NCBI GenBank assembly: GCA_000473305.1 | Contig: CP006772.1 | Coordinates: forward strand, 2,425,805-2,489,804 | Source: Bacteroidales bacterium CF | GTDB lineage: Bacteria > Bacteroidota > Bacteroidia > Bacteroidales > UBA932 | Reading direction: 5' to 3' | DNA length: 64,000 bases | Shown here: positions 1 through 8,976 of the stretch, in pieces | How the letters are laid out: every line of letters starts with the position of its first letter | Numbering within the stretch: the stretch's first letter is position 1 | The notes under the pieces: model-generated | The model's database searches: none | Seen by the model: the letters and a program-made list of their open reading frames with translations, nothing else | Told to the model about the DNA's origin: nothing | Position numbers and translations under genes: made by a program

Positions 1-888
1 ACCGATTTTAAGGTAACCGTCATTCTTTACTCTGACCTTTAATGCATACACGAAATTTTCGCGCTCTTCTTTTGTTTGGATAGTTTTCGGGGTAAATTCA
101 GCCTTATCAGATATCCAGGAAATAATTCCTTCATACTCCCTTCTCTCTTTCTCTCCGAAATCTGCAAAAACCCTTACCTTATCTCTAAATTTCAATTTTG
201 TCAGCTGGCTCTGTGTCACATATGCCTTCAAAGTAATTGTATCAAGATCAGCAACTTTAAAAAGAGGTTTTCCCACTGTAGTGAACTCTCCCTCCTCGGC
301 ATACTTTCCAATAATGGTTCCCTTGACCGGGGAATAGATCCTACAGCGGCTGATCTGATCTTCCAACTGCTTTATCTGTACCTCTATAGCAGAGCCTTCA
401 CTATCTGCGCTTGAATTGTTCCTTTGCATGGATGAAAGTTGCGCACTCCTCTGTTTCTTCAGCGTTGATATCTGGGCATTTATATCGTCAAGGGTCTTAG
501 TATTGCCCGCTCCCATCGAAATCAACCTCTCTGCCCTGTTTTTCTCAACCTCGAGATTAAATATCTGTTGATCAACAGCAGCAATCTGCTTTGGAATATC
601 CGCCTTTCTGCTTCTTACAGCCTGAGCACTTGACAGAAGCCTCTCTTTCTGCAATTGTAATTGGACTGTATCAACATAGCCCAATTGGACATTGAGATCA
701 ACATCCTGCCCCTCTTCTACAGCAAGAGTTAATATCTTACCTGTTGCTTCGGATGAAACGATTATCTCTGTTGCCTCAAAGTTCCCGGATGCATCAAAAT
801 TTGCATCTTTATCACTGCACGAGTAAGCAGAAAATAGCATCACAGCAAATATCATACAACTTATTAATCTATTATTCATTGTATTCAT
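1..888 (-). CDS. HlyD/RND-type periplasmic adaptor lipoprotein, 3' end cut by window
   Basis: The frame is open from an ATG at 888 to the window edge (296 codons). The N-terminus is a lipoprotein signal with Cys after FSAYS. A biotinyl-lipoyl-like strand follows (SSEATGKILTLAVEEGQDV), then a long coiled-coil hairpin, then the returning lipoyl half (SPVKGTIIGKYAEEGEF) and the start of the beta-barrel domain. Such proteins link an inner-membrane transporter to a TolC channel. The start lies 2 bases beyond the stop of the TolC-like gene, so it is in the same operon. The transporter itself is presumably beyond the left edge. Family assignment is firm; the exported substrate cannot be read from the sequence. 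Confidence 0.88.
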   Translation of the reverse strand, partial: MNTMNNRLISCMIFAVMLFSAYSCSDKDANFDASGNFEATEIIVSSEATGKILTLAVEEGQDVDLNVQLGYVDTVQLQLQKERLLSSAQAVRSRKADIPKQIAAVDQQIFNLEVEKNRAERLISMGAGNTKTLDDINAQISTLKKQRSAQLSSMQRNNSSADSEGSAIEVQIKQLEDQISRCRIYSPVKGTIIGKYAEEGEFTTVGKPLFKVADLDTITLKAYVTQSQLTKLKFRDKVRVFADFGEKERREYEGIISWISDKAEFTPKTIQTKEERENFVYALKVRVKNDGYLKIG

Positions 889-890
889 TT

Positions 891-2153
891 TTAATTATTT
901 GTAGTATTTTTAAAATTGTATATAGCCAAAATTAATTCCACCTCGTGCTTAGCTTTAATGACTCTTGCTGCATCAAGCTGATTCATTTCATGTATAAAGT
1001 CTGACACAGATATTGTTCCCTCTCCCAGTTTTACCTCTGCTGACTTTTGTATCTTCTCTCTGAGAGCAATAACTTCATCATCTCGATACATTAACTCCCT
1101 TATCTTTTTTATCTCTTCTGATTGCATTACTATCTGGAGGTTTGTATTGTATATGAAATTCTCTCTTGAATTCTCCACACTCTTTTTGTTAAGCTCTATT
1201 AACCCCAGATCGCGTTTTTTCGTATAAAAGCCTCCGAGATTCCATACAGCTTTAAATCCGGCTATATAAAAGGGGGAAAATGTGTTATTCAGCATATTCA
1301 GTCCGGGGCGACCGTATCCTGCCTGAAAATATGCACCTAATTTAGGATTCAGTTGTGATTTGATTAGCCCGCTCTGGGTATCCAGAAGCTCTCCCTGAGT
1401 GTCAAGCATTGTTAATTCCGGTCTTTTAATCTCTTTTGAAGTCACGGTGTCCTGAGGTATCTCGAATGTTGAACTATAATCCGGATCAACACCCATCATT
1501 GCAGAAAGAACTGAAATATAAGCCTTTCTCCCCGCCTTAAGTTCTGTCTCCTTTTGCCTTGCATTTAATACCTCGACATTAATCACATCTAAATCCGATT
1601 GATTGGCAAGTCCACTACTCATAAATGCATTTATTCTTGCTACATTTCTTTCCAAATCTTTAAGAAGCAATGACACCTGCTCTATCTGTTTGTCTATCAA
1701 TATTATTCCGAAATAAACCTGATTAACTCTCTCTTTTACGGCATACATATCAACATCCAACCTTCCCTTTTCAAGATCGGACTGCTTTTTAATCACGCTC
1801 TTACGTGAAGATGTTGCTCCTCCGTCCCATATTATCTGATCGACCTGCATAACTGCACTGTACTGGTCTTTATTAAATGGTTCGATATTTACTCCGGGCA
1901 AAGAAAATGGCAGTTCTGTAACCTCAGATTGATATGATGCCTTTGCCTGTAATGTGACCTGAGGCAAATAGGCCATGTTTGCATTCTTCAGATTGAAAGA
2001 GCGTGATTGCTCGATAAGGTCATACTTCTTTACCAGCGGATAATTAGCCTCGACTTTCTCTTGACACAGGCTGATTGTGTACTGTGCAAACAGGTCACTT
2101 CCCGTAATTATCAGAACGTTCACTGCGATTAATATCCTATACAGGTTTCTCAT
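891..2153 (-). CDS. TolC-family outer membrane efflux protein
   Basis: 420 residues with a signal peptide at about 1-23 (ends DLFA-Q) followed by the repeated long-helix and strand organisation of outer-membrane factors. Recognisable pieces are the PLVKKYDLIEQSR helix near the start and a second repeat around TMLDTQGELLDTQSGLIKSQLNP. It would form the outer-membrane channel of a tripartite export pump. Its ATG overlaps the stop of the TetR gene by 4 bases, and its stop is 2 bases before the HlyD-like gene, giving the order regulator, channel, adaptor. Full length for the family; substrate unknown. Confidence 0.9.
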   Translation of the reverse strand: MRNLYRILIAVNVLIITGSDLFAQYTISLCQEKVEANYPLVKKYDLIEQSRSFNLKNANMAYLPQVTLQAKASYQSEVTELPFSLPGVNIEPFNKDQYSAVMQVDQIIWDGGATSSRKSVIKKQSDLEKGRLDVDMYAVKERVNQVYFGIILIDKQIEQVSLLLKDLERNVARINAFMSSGLANQSDLDVINVEVLNARQKETELKAGRKAYISVLSAMMGVDPDYSSTFEIPQDTVTSKEIKRPELTMLDTQGELLDTQSGLIKSQLNPKLGAYFQAGYGRPGLNMLNNTFSPFYIAGFKAVWNLGGFYTKKRDLGLIELNKKSVENSRENFIYNTNLQIVMQSEEIKKIRELMYRDDEVIALREKIQKSAEVKLGEGTISVSDFIHEMNQLDAARVIKAKHEVELILAIYNFKNTTNN

Positions 2154-2767
2154 AAATATATTCCTCCAATAATTATTTTTATAATCTCATCTTTTCGGGC
2201 ATTAATAAAAGCGATATAACTTTCATCGTTCATCTCTCTTATATTCAAGAGTAAAGGTTTTGCAATAAACATAAATACATTGAGAGAAATTATATTGAAA
2301 ATCAGATCAAAACCATTTACATCACGAACAAGCCCTTTTTCCCGCTCTTTTGCAATCTCCGTCTCCAGCATCCCAACAATACGAACTGCATGAATCTTCA
2401 TCTTCTCAAAAATATGGCCTATATGATCGCTGTTCCTGTTTACTTCACTAAGGAGCAAAAGGGGAAGACCGGGATTCTGACATAGAAAATCTATGTGTTT
2501 TGTGACAATATTCTCAATCCTCTCCTTAAGGCCACCCTTACACTCTTCATCAATTGATATAGATTCAATAAACATCAGGAACTTCTCCTCAAATAATTTG
2601 TTGAAAAGGTTCTCCTTAGTCCTGAAGTAGTAATGGACAAGAGCCTGATTACACCCGGCCTTTTGCGCAATTTCAGTGGTGGATGTCCTTGTAAATCCCC
2701 TTTTCAGGAAAAGCTCCTCAGCAGCATCGATTATCTGCCTCTCCATATTTTGATTCTTCTCACTCAT
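2150..2767 (-). CDS. TetR/AcrR-family transcriptional regulator
   Basis: 205 residues. The N-terminal helix-turn-helix is clear at about 8-55 (IIDAAEELFLKRGF, then TSTTEIAQKAGCNQALVHYYF, then TKENLF), followed by an all-helical ligand domain. It is the first gene of the export operon and probably represses it. A perfect 14-bp palindrome lies 21 bp upstream of its ATG and is the obvious operator candidate. The ATG at 2767 fits the family N-terminus; the 4-base overlap with the TolC-like gene suggests coupled translation. Confidence 0.92.
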   Translation of the reverse strand: MSEKNQNMERQIIDAAEELFLKRGFTRTSTTEIAQKAGCNQALVHYYFRTKENLFNKLFEEKFLMFIESISIDEECKGGLKERIENIVTKHIDFLCQNPGLPLLLLSEVNRNSDHIGHIFEKMKIHAVRIVGMLETEIAKEREKGLVRDVNGFDLIFNIISLNVFMFIAKPLLLNIREMNDESYIAFINARKDEIIKIIIGGIYL

Positions 2768-2787
2768 TTAATAGTTTTATTTAATAG

Positions 2788-2801
2788 ACTTATTAATAAG
2801 T
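2788..2801. promoter_or_regulatory. Palindromic operator candidate for the TetR-family regulator
   Basis: The sequence acttattaataagt is a perfect 14-bp palindrome in the 111-bp region between the divergent TetR and LruC genes. TetR proteins bind palindromes of about this size next to their own gene. Binding here could affect both directions. Confidence 0.5.
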
Positions 2802-2842
2802 GCAAATTAACAGTCTCTAAAGCATTTTTCCAAATATTTTTC

Positions 2843-2850
2843 TAATTTTG
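2843..2850 (+). promoter_or_regulatory. Bacteroidota -7 box for the LruC lipoprotein gene
   Basis: TAATTTTG matches TAnnTTTG and lies 28 bp before the ATG at 2879. No convincing -33 TTTG was seen, so this rests on the -7 box alone. Confidence 0.45.
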
Positions 2851-2878
2851 TAGAAAGAGTTAATACGGTTTATCCAAA

Positions 2879-4018
2879 ATGAAAACTCCGGTTCTTATAT
2901 TATTGCTCATCCTTTGCACTTCATGCTTCAAGATGCCGGATGACCCATACGTTCCCCCCGTAGATGTACCCATTGATTTTGACTGGAAGACTATTGAGAC
3001 AAAGCAACTTGTCCTTAACGCTGTCTCCTCTGTCTTAAATGAGAGCGGTGACACTGTTGCATCATTTCTTCCTGCAGGGACTTACGACATTGTAACAGGG
3101 AAAGGATCTTCACTCACAGTCAAGGCAGAGACTCAATCTGTACAAACTAAGGCTGGAAACAATAATTTTGTAAGAGTCTACTTCCCTTCAAAAAACAGGT
3201 TCGCTACAGTTATGTATGAGGATCTGTTCCCCTACAAAGGAGATATGGATATGAACGATGTGGTTTTTGGACTTAATATAGAATATAACCTTACAAATCA
3301 ACTTCTTGTTAATTCTGTAAAGATAACAATACAACCCCGGGCAATTGGCAGTTCATATGAAACGATAGGTATAGCTGCAAATTTTTCATACAGATTCCCT
3401 ATCGACATAATTGATTATGTGCTGTATAACAATGGCCCCAACGTCAGCTCACTTTTCAGCATTAACAGAGGCAATAAGGGTTACACTCCTGAAATGTACA
3501 ACTATCTATCTCAGGTTGTTCCTCTAACCGGTGATTACAGGGAGTATTTCAACAATGAAAAGGATCTCTTTCTGAATGTGAGAAATATAGATGCATTTAC
3601 AACATCCGAAGAATTTTCAACTTTAATTTACTTTAAATCTTCAAGTCTTGTTTACTACTCAAATTTTACCTTTTTGGATGCAACCAACACTTCTAAGATC
3701 AATCTTGATTTGTTCACAGTGTTCAAATACAGGGGGAAAGAGGTCCATTTTAAAGACCAGCTTCCCACCGAAAGGTTCGATCCTTATCTTTTCGTGGAAA
3801 CAAGGCCTTTGACAAACTTTTCAACAATTGACAATTGGGTTTGGGCTATAATAAGTGATAAATCAATTCGTCATCCAAGAGAGTTTGTAAAGATTTACAA
3901 AGCTTATCCCGATTTTAAACTTTGGGCTGAAAGTTCCGGAAACACCAATTTAAACTGGTATTCCAACTCAGTTATAGATAGTCTATACACTGCCGGGAAC
4001 TTTAGCTATATCAATTAG
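2879..4018 (+). CDS. LruC domain-containing lipoprotein
   Basis: 379 residues. A short lipoprotein signal ends at Cys (LILCTSC), so it should be exported and lipidated. The LruC-type signature is present: VYFPSKNRFATVMYEDL followed by a KGDMDMNDVVF stretch, the acidic DxDxND element typical of this family. The remainder is a beta-rich region expected at the cell surface or periplasm. LruC-domain proteins are common in Bacteroidota but have no firm function. Its 3' end overlaps the convergent glycosyltransferase by 8 bases. It stands alone between the export operon and the polysaccharide locus. Confidence 0.8.
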   Translation: MKTPVLILLLILCTSCFKMPDDPYVPPVDVPIDFDWKTIETKQLVLNAVSSVLNESGDTVASFLPAGTYDIVTGKGSSLTVKAETQSVQTKAGNNNFVRVYFPSKNRFATVMYEDLFPYKGDMDMNDVVFGLNIEYNLTNQLLVNSVKITIQPRAIGSSYETIGIAANFSYRFPIDIIDYVLYNNGPNVSSLFSINRGNKGYTPEMYNYLSQVVPLTGDYREYFNNEKDLFLNVRNIDAFTTSEEFSTLIYFKSSSLVYYSNFTFLDATNTSKINLDLFTVFKYRGKEVHFKDQLPTERFDPYLFVETRPLTNFSTIDNWVWAIISDKSIRHPREFVKIYKAYPDFKLWAESSGNTNLNWYSNSVIDSLYTAGNFSYIN

Positions 4019-4994
4019 GATACCTTAAATATCTCAAGAGAGGACGTATTATATATGGTTTTATTCTTGTAAGATGCGGAAAAAGAATTATTAAAAGATT
4101 CTTTAATGTTATGTATTTGACACATTTTAGATTTTTCAACCTTACTAAAATCCTCATCCTCAAATATAAAGAGAACACTTCTGCCTGATATGCCAAAGAA
4201 TTTGCCAGCATCGCTATCTCTCTATTTATTAACACTCTTTTGTCACTATTGATATTTACTGAATAAAGTCTTAACTCTTCAATTACTCTTAGGTATCCCT
4301 CCGCATTCCTGTCCGAGAATTTCTTGGTCATTGTAGAATTTGGCCTTACTCTTCTATGAAATAAAATATGCGGAATCAGAGCAACTCTTTTTGCTTCTAT
4401 AAACAATTTTGTTGTAAACAACTCATCTTCATGAATAATGCCAGGGAAAAACCTAAGTTGAAACTCCTCTATAAAATTTCTCCTTATGAACAGAAGCCAT
4501 GGCGCTACCCGAAATCTGCCAATATTCAACAGCTTTTCCATAGCCTCACAGCCTTGTAATATCTCTTCAGTCATCTTTCCTGTGCGTATATAATCCCATT
4601 GCAATGTACTGCCGTCCTCAGAAAAAACATCTGCATCAAAAAATCCGAAGTCAAGATTATCTGTTTTGGATCTTTGATAACAAATTTCGAGTGCATTTTT
4701 TTCAAGAATATCATCACTATCCATAAAGTAGACATATTCGCCGGTTGCTTTATCAAGGCCCGTATTCCTTGCTACCGATTGTCCCTGATTAGTCTGATAA
4801 TAATACTTAACTCTGCAATCTTTTATTTGAAATTCATCAATTATTTGCCCACTGCTATCCGTAGATCCGTCGTTAATTATTATAATCTCAATCTCCTCCA
4901 ATGTCTGCTCAGAAACAGACATAAGCGCAGATTCAAGATAGCCGGCTGTGTTGTAAACCGGTATTATTACACTAACTTTTGGCTGAAGAACCAT
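4011..4994 (-). CDS. Family 2 glycosyltransferase (GT-A)
   Basis: 327 residues from the ATG at 4994. The frame is open to a TTG at 5015, but the ATG gives the usual GT2 start just before PKVSVIIPVYN. Nucleotide-sugar motifs are IIINDGSTDSSG and the metal-binding YFMDSDD; a RRN/RRVRPNSTM region follows. It would add one sugar to a polysaccharide or lipid-linked intermediate on the cytoplasmic face. It overlaps the upstream methyltransferase by 23 bases and the convergent LruC gene by 8. Donor and acceptor cannot be predicted. Confidence 0.88.
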   Translation of the reverse strand: MVLQPKVSVIIPVYNTAGYLESALMSVSEQTLEEIEIIIINDGSTDSSGQIIDEFQIKDCRVKYYYQTNQGQSVARNTGLDKATGEYVYFMDSDDILEKNALEICYQRSKTDNLDFGFFDADVFSEDGSTLQWDYIRTGKMTEEILQGCEAMEKLLNIGRFRVAPWLLFIRRNFIEEFQLRFFPGIIHEDELFTTKLFIEAKRVALIPHILFHRRVRPNSTMTKKFSDRNAEGYLRVIEELRLYSVNINSDKRVLINREIAMLANSLAYQAEVFSLYLRMRILVRLKNLKCVKYITLKNLLIILFPHLTRIKPYIIRPLLRYLRYPN

Positions 4995-5760
4995 GTTGTT
5001 TGTTGTATTCCTCAAATGAAACGGGCTTTTTGTATATCCCCAGGAGTCTTACCAATCTCTGTTTCATAAAATAACACAATGCCTTTGTTGTAACTAGAAA
5101 CTCTTTTGAAGTGGATAACTCAGGAAAGATCTTTCGTACCATGGAAGGATCCCATTTTTTTAAAAAGAATGAACTCATGTATTCATCTGAAGGATTAGCT
5201 ACTATATCTATAGAATCTCTCCATTCGTACTTAACTGCATTAAAGTTGTTTTTTGTAAGGATTTGTAACCTGAATGGTAAAGAGTGATATGGAAGATAAT
5301 TCAGAAAAAGGTCACCGAAGTCCGTTTTAAAATCATAGGGCATCTTTGATTTCTCAAACATTACAAATTTATTGTCAATCTCCAGAGACACCCATTTATG
5401 TGACTCTTTCGGAGCTAAAAGCTCTCCAATCAGGCTCGGAGCCTCAAGATATCCGGCTTTGGCAACACGGCTCTGCTCTGCAGCAAATTTTGCCGGGTCA
5501 TCCACATGCTCAATCACGTGACTGCAGACCACATAGTCAAACAGTTTATCTGCAAATGGCAATTCATTTGCGTCTGCCTGTAAAATAGTCTGATGGGGGT
5601 AAATCCTGAAATCCCCTCTTCTATGATGATTATCATCAATAAATTTTTCTACAAGGACGTCAGCATCTCTTGTCGGGTTGCTTCCAGGGCCTATCTCCAG
5701 CACCATGCCCACTTTTTTTATGTGAAGACTACTTTTCTCGTAAGGGTTTCCTACTTTCAT
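4972..5760 (-). CDS. Class I SAM-dependent methyltransferase
   Basis: 262 residues from the ATG at 5760. A longer frame reaches 5868, but that would run into the divergent glycosyltransferase start and adds a hydrophobic leader unrelated to the fold. Motif I is VLEIGPGSNP at about residues 20-29, followed by LPFADKLFDYVVCSHVIEHV, the post-motif and motif II region of Methyltransf_11 proteins. It probably methylates a sugar or a glycan intermediate, since it is cotranscribed with the downstream glycosyltransferase (23-base overlap) at the edge of the polysaccharide locus. Substrate is inferred from context only. Confidence 0.82.
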   Translation of the reverse strand: MKVGNPYEKSSLHIKKVGMVLEIGPGSNPTRDADVLVEKFIDDNHHRRGDFRIYPHQTILQADANELPFADKLFDYVVCSHVIEHVDDPAKFAAEQSRVAKAGYLEAPSLIGELLAPKESHKWVSLEIDNKFVMFEKSKMPYDFKTDFGDLFLNYLPYHSLPFRLQILTKNNFNAVKYEWRDSIDIVANPSDEYMSSFFLKKWDPSMVRKIFPELSTSKEFLVTTKALCYFMKQRLVRLLGIYKKPVSFEEYNKQHGSSAKS

Positions 5761-5778
5761 GGCATTATAAATTATCGT

Positions 5779-5802
5779 AAATTTAAGAAAAATCTTAAAT
5801 TT
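5779..5802. promoter_or_regulatory. Inverted repeat overlapping the promoter of a glycosyltransferase operon
   Basis: Perfect 9-bp arms AAATTTAAG and CTTAAATTT are separated by 6 bases, between the divergent methyltransferase and glycosyltransferase operons. The right arm overlaps a plus-strand -7 box TAAATTTG at 5796-5803. It could be an operator or simply A+T-rich symmetry. Confidence 0.4.
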
Positions 5803-5843
5803 GATATATAAACGGCCCGGAAAAGAATATAAGAGGAAAACCC

Positions 5844-6998
5844 ATGAAAATAGCTTACTGCATACCATCTCTATATTCCGTAAGCGGAATGGAAAGGACT
5901 CTCTCTATAAAGGCTAACTATTTTGCGGAAAAGCTCGGGTATGATATCTATATCATTCTTACTGACGGCAAAAATCGAGAAAATGCCTTCGCTCTTTCTG
6001 ACAAAATAAAAGTTATTAATCTTGATGTCAATTATGATGATATATGGAGATATCCCCTTTATAAAAAGGTGTTTTCATATTTATTAAAGCAGATTAAATT
6101 AAGAAGAAGACTAACGAAGGTACTTTTTGAGATCAGACCGGACATTACCGTCTCCATGCTGAGAAGGGAGATAAATTTCATCACAAAGATAAAGGATGGG
6201 AGTAAAAAGGTAGGTGAGATGCATTTCAATAAAAGCAACTACAGGGATTTTGCCAACAGTGGTTTTTCTTTTCTAAAAAAGTTATTTGCAAAAATCTGGA
6301 TGTATCAACTAATTGTAAACCTTAAAAGGCTGGATAAATTTGTAGTATTGAGCAATGAGGACAAGGAGAAGTGGTTTGAACTAGATAACCTTGCCGTAAT
6401 ATACAATCCGCTCCCTGAGTTTCCGGAATCAATATCCGACTGCGCAAACAAAATAGTTGTAGCTGCCGGCAGGTTTGTCAGGCAAAAAGGGTTTGACATG
6501 CTCATAGATTCCTGGCGTCTCGTCGCTGAAAAGCATCCAGACTGGAAATTGAAGATATACGGAAATGGAAACAAAGAGTCATTCCTAAGCCAGATTAACA
6601 AAAACGGCAATCGGGAGAGTTGTTTCCTGTATGATGCAGTCCCTGATCTTTCAGACAAACTGTCAGAAGGGTCCATATTTGCTTTCAGCTCCCGGTTTGA
6701 AGGCTTCGGAATGGTCATAACAGAGGCTATGGCATGCGGACTCCCTCCAGTAGCATTTGCATGTCCTTGCGGCCCGAAAGACATAATAGATGATGGAATT
6801 GACGGTTTTTTGACTAACCCGGGAGAGATAGAACCCCTTGCCGAAAAAATTAATTTTCTCATAGAAAACGATGATTTCAGAAAGGAGATGGGCAAAAAAG
6901 CAAGAAAGAGGGCTGAAAGATTTCGCATTGAACTAATAGCACAGGAGTGGGATTCCCTCTTCAATTCATTATTAGAAAAACCTAAATCAATCTTATGA
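5844..6998 (+). CDS. Family 4 glycosyltransferase (GT-B)
   Basis: 384 residues with AGAGGAAAA as a good ribosome site before the ATG. The N-domain begins with IAYCIPSLYSVSGMERTL, typical of GT4. The C-domain carries the AAGRFVRQKGFDMLIDSW donor-binding strand and the ESxE-like EGFGMVITEAMACGLPPVA motif. It would transfer a sugar from a nucleotide donor with retention. It is the first gene of a plus-strand run of four glycosyltransferases, each joined to the next by a 4-base overlap, so the four products likely build one glycan. Sugar specificity unknown. Confidence 0.9.
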   Translation: MKIAYCIPSLYSVSGMERTLSIKANYFAEKLGYDIYIILTDGKNRENAFALSDKIKVINLDVNYDDIWRYPLYKKVFSYLLKQIKLRRRLTKVLFEIRPDITVSMLRREINFITKIKDGSKKVGEMHFNKSNYRDFANSGFSFLKKLFAKIWMYQLIVNLKRLDKFVVLSNEDKEKWFELDNLAVIYNPLPEFPESISDCANKIVVAAGRFVRQKGFDMLIDSWRLVAEKHPDWKLKIYGNGNKESFLSQINKNGNRESCFLYDAVPDLSDKLSEGSIFAFSSRFEGFGMVITEAMACGLPPVAFACPCGPKDIIDDGIDGFLTNPGEIEPLAEKINFLIENDDFRKEMGKKARKRAERFRIELIAQEWDSLFNSLLEKPKSIL

Positions 6999-7852
6999 AA
7001 TGGTATAAAAAATACCTCTCAGTTTTTGAAAAACCTTTCAGTGAGGCACCCTCTTCTGTCATTGATGAGGTAAGGGAAAAACTTCAGGCACTGCAGAGCA
7101 GCAATCCTGTCGCTTCAGTTGTTGTTATTGCCTATAACGAGGAGAAAAGGCTGCTAAGTTGTCTGTGGTCGTTGAGTGACTCCAAGTGTAAATACCCGAT
7201 TGAAATCTTAGGGGTTGACAACTCATCAGCAGACAGAACCGCAGATGTATATAAAGCCACGATGCTTCCATATTACAATGAGGAGAAAAAGAGTTGCGGA
7301 TATGCACGAAATAGGGGGCTTCAGGAAGCCAAGGGCAAATATTATATTTGTATTGATGCCGATACGATGTATCCGGAAAAATATGTAGAGACTCTGATTG
7401 AAGCTCTTATGAAACCCGGTATTGTTGCAGTCTCGTCACTCTGGAGCTATGTACCGAGCAAGGAGTACCCGCGTTTCTGGATGTTCTTTTATGAATTTTT
7501 AAGAGACATAAACTTATTCCTACTGTCATTTAAAAGTCCGGAAAGAAGCGTAAGAGGACTTGTTTTCGCATATGAGGCAGAATATGGAAGAAAGGTGGGT
7601 TATCGTGTACAGATAATCAGAGGAGAGGATGGTGCAATGGCATACGGATTGAAGCAATATGGCAAAATTGCATTTGTAAGGAGCAGAAAAGCAAGAGCTG
7701 CAACTTGCACTGCTACAGTAGCAGCAGACGGCTCTCTGAGAAAGGCATTTACGAACAGGGTGAAAGGGGCATTTAAGGGAATAAGAAAGTATTTTGTCAA
7801 AACCACGGGAGAGGTGAAAGATCAGCCTTCAAATTTAGTAAACAAAGAATGA
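6995..7852 (+). CDS. Family 2 glycosyltransferase
   Basis: 285 residues with a 4-base ATGA overlap onto the previous gene. After about 40 residues of lead-in it has VASVVVIAYNEEKRLL, LGVDNSSADRT and the metal-binding YICIDADTMYP motif, all in canonical GT-A order. A hydrophobic stretch around FWMFFYEFLRDINLFLLSF suggests membrane association. The C-terminal part is rich in Lys and Arg, consistent with contact to the inner leaflet. It acts within the polysaccharide locus; donor and acceptor are unknown. Confidence 0.86.
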   Translation: MKWYKKYLSVFEKPFSEAPSSVIDEVREKLQALQSSNPVASVVVIAYNEEKRLLSCLWSLSDSKCKYPIEILGVDNSSADRTADVYKATMLPYYNEEKKSCGYARNRGLQEAKGKYYICIDADTMYPEKYVETLIEALMKPGIVAVSSLWSYVPSKEYPRFWMFFYEFLRDINLFLLSFKSPERSVRGLVFAYEAEYGRKVGYRVQIIRGEDGAMAYGLKQYGKIAFVRSRKARAATCTATVAADGSLRKAFTNRVKGAFKGIRKYFVKTTGEVKDQPSNLVNKE

Positions 7853-8976
7853 GAGCGTTATTTATCCATTTCTTCGATTTTGCCCCACATAGTGGCATAA
7901 GCAAAAAAATTCTTTATCAGGTGGAAGCCCTAAGGCAATGTGGACTTGATGTTGACTTGTGCTACATTGACATTGACAAGTATGGTACACAGAGAAGAAT
8001 GTGCGGCGAGGTAGTTATCGACAATTTCGGAAATGGGCTATATGCCAAACTTTTCAAATGGTTTAAATTCTCGAATCTTACCAGACATATCCTAAAAGTG
8101 AGATATGATTTGGTTTATATAAGATCCTTCTATAACACCAACCCACCTCTTCTAAGAATGCTCAAAACATTACACAATGAAGGAATTCGCGTTGTAATGG
8201 AGTATCCCACATACCCGTACGATAAGGAGACAGAGGGAGCCAGTCTTAATTACGCAATTATTTTCCTGCTTAACCGGATATTCAGAAAAAGGTTACCCGG
8301 GCATATATCAAGGATTGTAACCTTTACAGACCTTGAAAGAATTGAAGGTATCCCAACTATAAATATCTCAAATGGAATAGATTTCAAGAGTATTAGATTA
8401 CGAATCCCCAGAAAGGGAAACACAAACTTTAATATGATAGCGGTTGCCGAGATTCACTACTGGCATGGTTTTGACCGTATAATCAAAGGTATTGGAGAAT
8501 ATTATAAAGAGGAGCATTCAGAAGAGGTTAACCTGGCAATTATAGGCGAAGGAACTTCCGATATTATCAATTCATTGACCAAACTTGTCTCTGACTACGG
8601 AATAGAGGAACATGTCAGATTTCTCGGATTCAGGCACGGGGAAGAACTGGACACCCTTTTTGATGACGCTGATTTCGGAATAGCCAGTCTTGCGCGTCAC
8701 CGGTCCAATATCACAAAGATCAAGACACTTAAAAACCGGGAATATGCAGCAAGAGGTATCCCATTTATATACTCCGAAGTTGATGAAGACTTTGACTATA
8801 TGCCATATATATTAAAAGCCCCCTCTGATGATTCTCCTATATGTGTAAAGTCAATCATTGATTTTTACAAATCTCTAAAAATGACCCCCGAAGAGATACG
8901 AGAGACAATCGTTGATACTCTTTCATGGAATGTGCAAATGAAACGAGTCGTAGATATAATATTTAATGAAAGATGA
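7849..8976 (+). CDS. Glycosyltransferase, GT-B fold (family 4-like)
   Basis: 375 residues, overlapping the previous gene by 4 bases. It starts MRALFIHFFDFAPHSGISKKI, a GT4-type N-terminal Rossmann strand and Gly-rich loop. The C-domain has MIAVAEIHYWHGFDRIIKGI, where GT4 enzymes have their donor-binding Gly-Arg region, and VRFLGFRHGEELDTLFDDADFGIASL. The usual ExxxxxxxE pair is poorly conserved, so this is a divergent member. Role in glycan assembly follows from fold and operon. Confidence 0.76.
   Translation: MRALFIHFFDFAPHSGISKKILYQVEALRQCGLDVDLCYIDIDKYGTQRRMCGEVVIDNFGNGLYAKLFKWFKFSNLTRHILKVRYDLVYIRSFYNTNPPLLRMLKTLHNEGIRVVMEYPTYPYDKETEGASLNYAIIFLLNRIFRKRLPGHISRIVTFTDLERIEGIPTINISNGIDFKSIRLRIPRKGNTNFNMIAVAEIHYWHGFDRIIKGIGEYYKEEHSEEVNLAIIGEGTSDIINSLTKLVSDYGIEEHVRFLGFRHGEELDTLFDDADFGIASLARHRSNITKIKTLKNREYAARGIPFIYSEVDEDFDYMPYILKAPSDDSPICVKSIIDFYKSLKMTPEEIRETIVDTLSWNVQMKRVVDIIFNER

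Noticed and set aside
4599-5069. 156-codon plus-strand frame opposite the glycosyltransferase
   Set aside because: No family resemblance; antisense to two well-supported genes.
5761-5868. N-terminal extension of the methyltransferase to 5868
   Set aside because: It would overlap the divergent glycosyltransferase start and adds unrelated hydrophobic sequence; the ATG at 5760 fits the fold.
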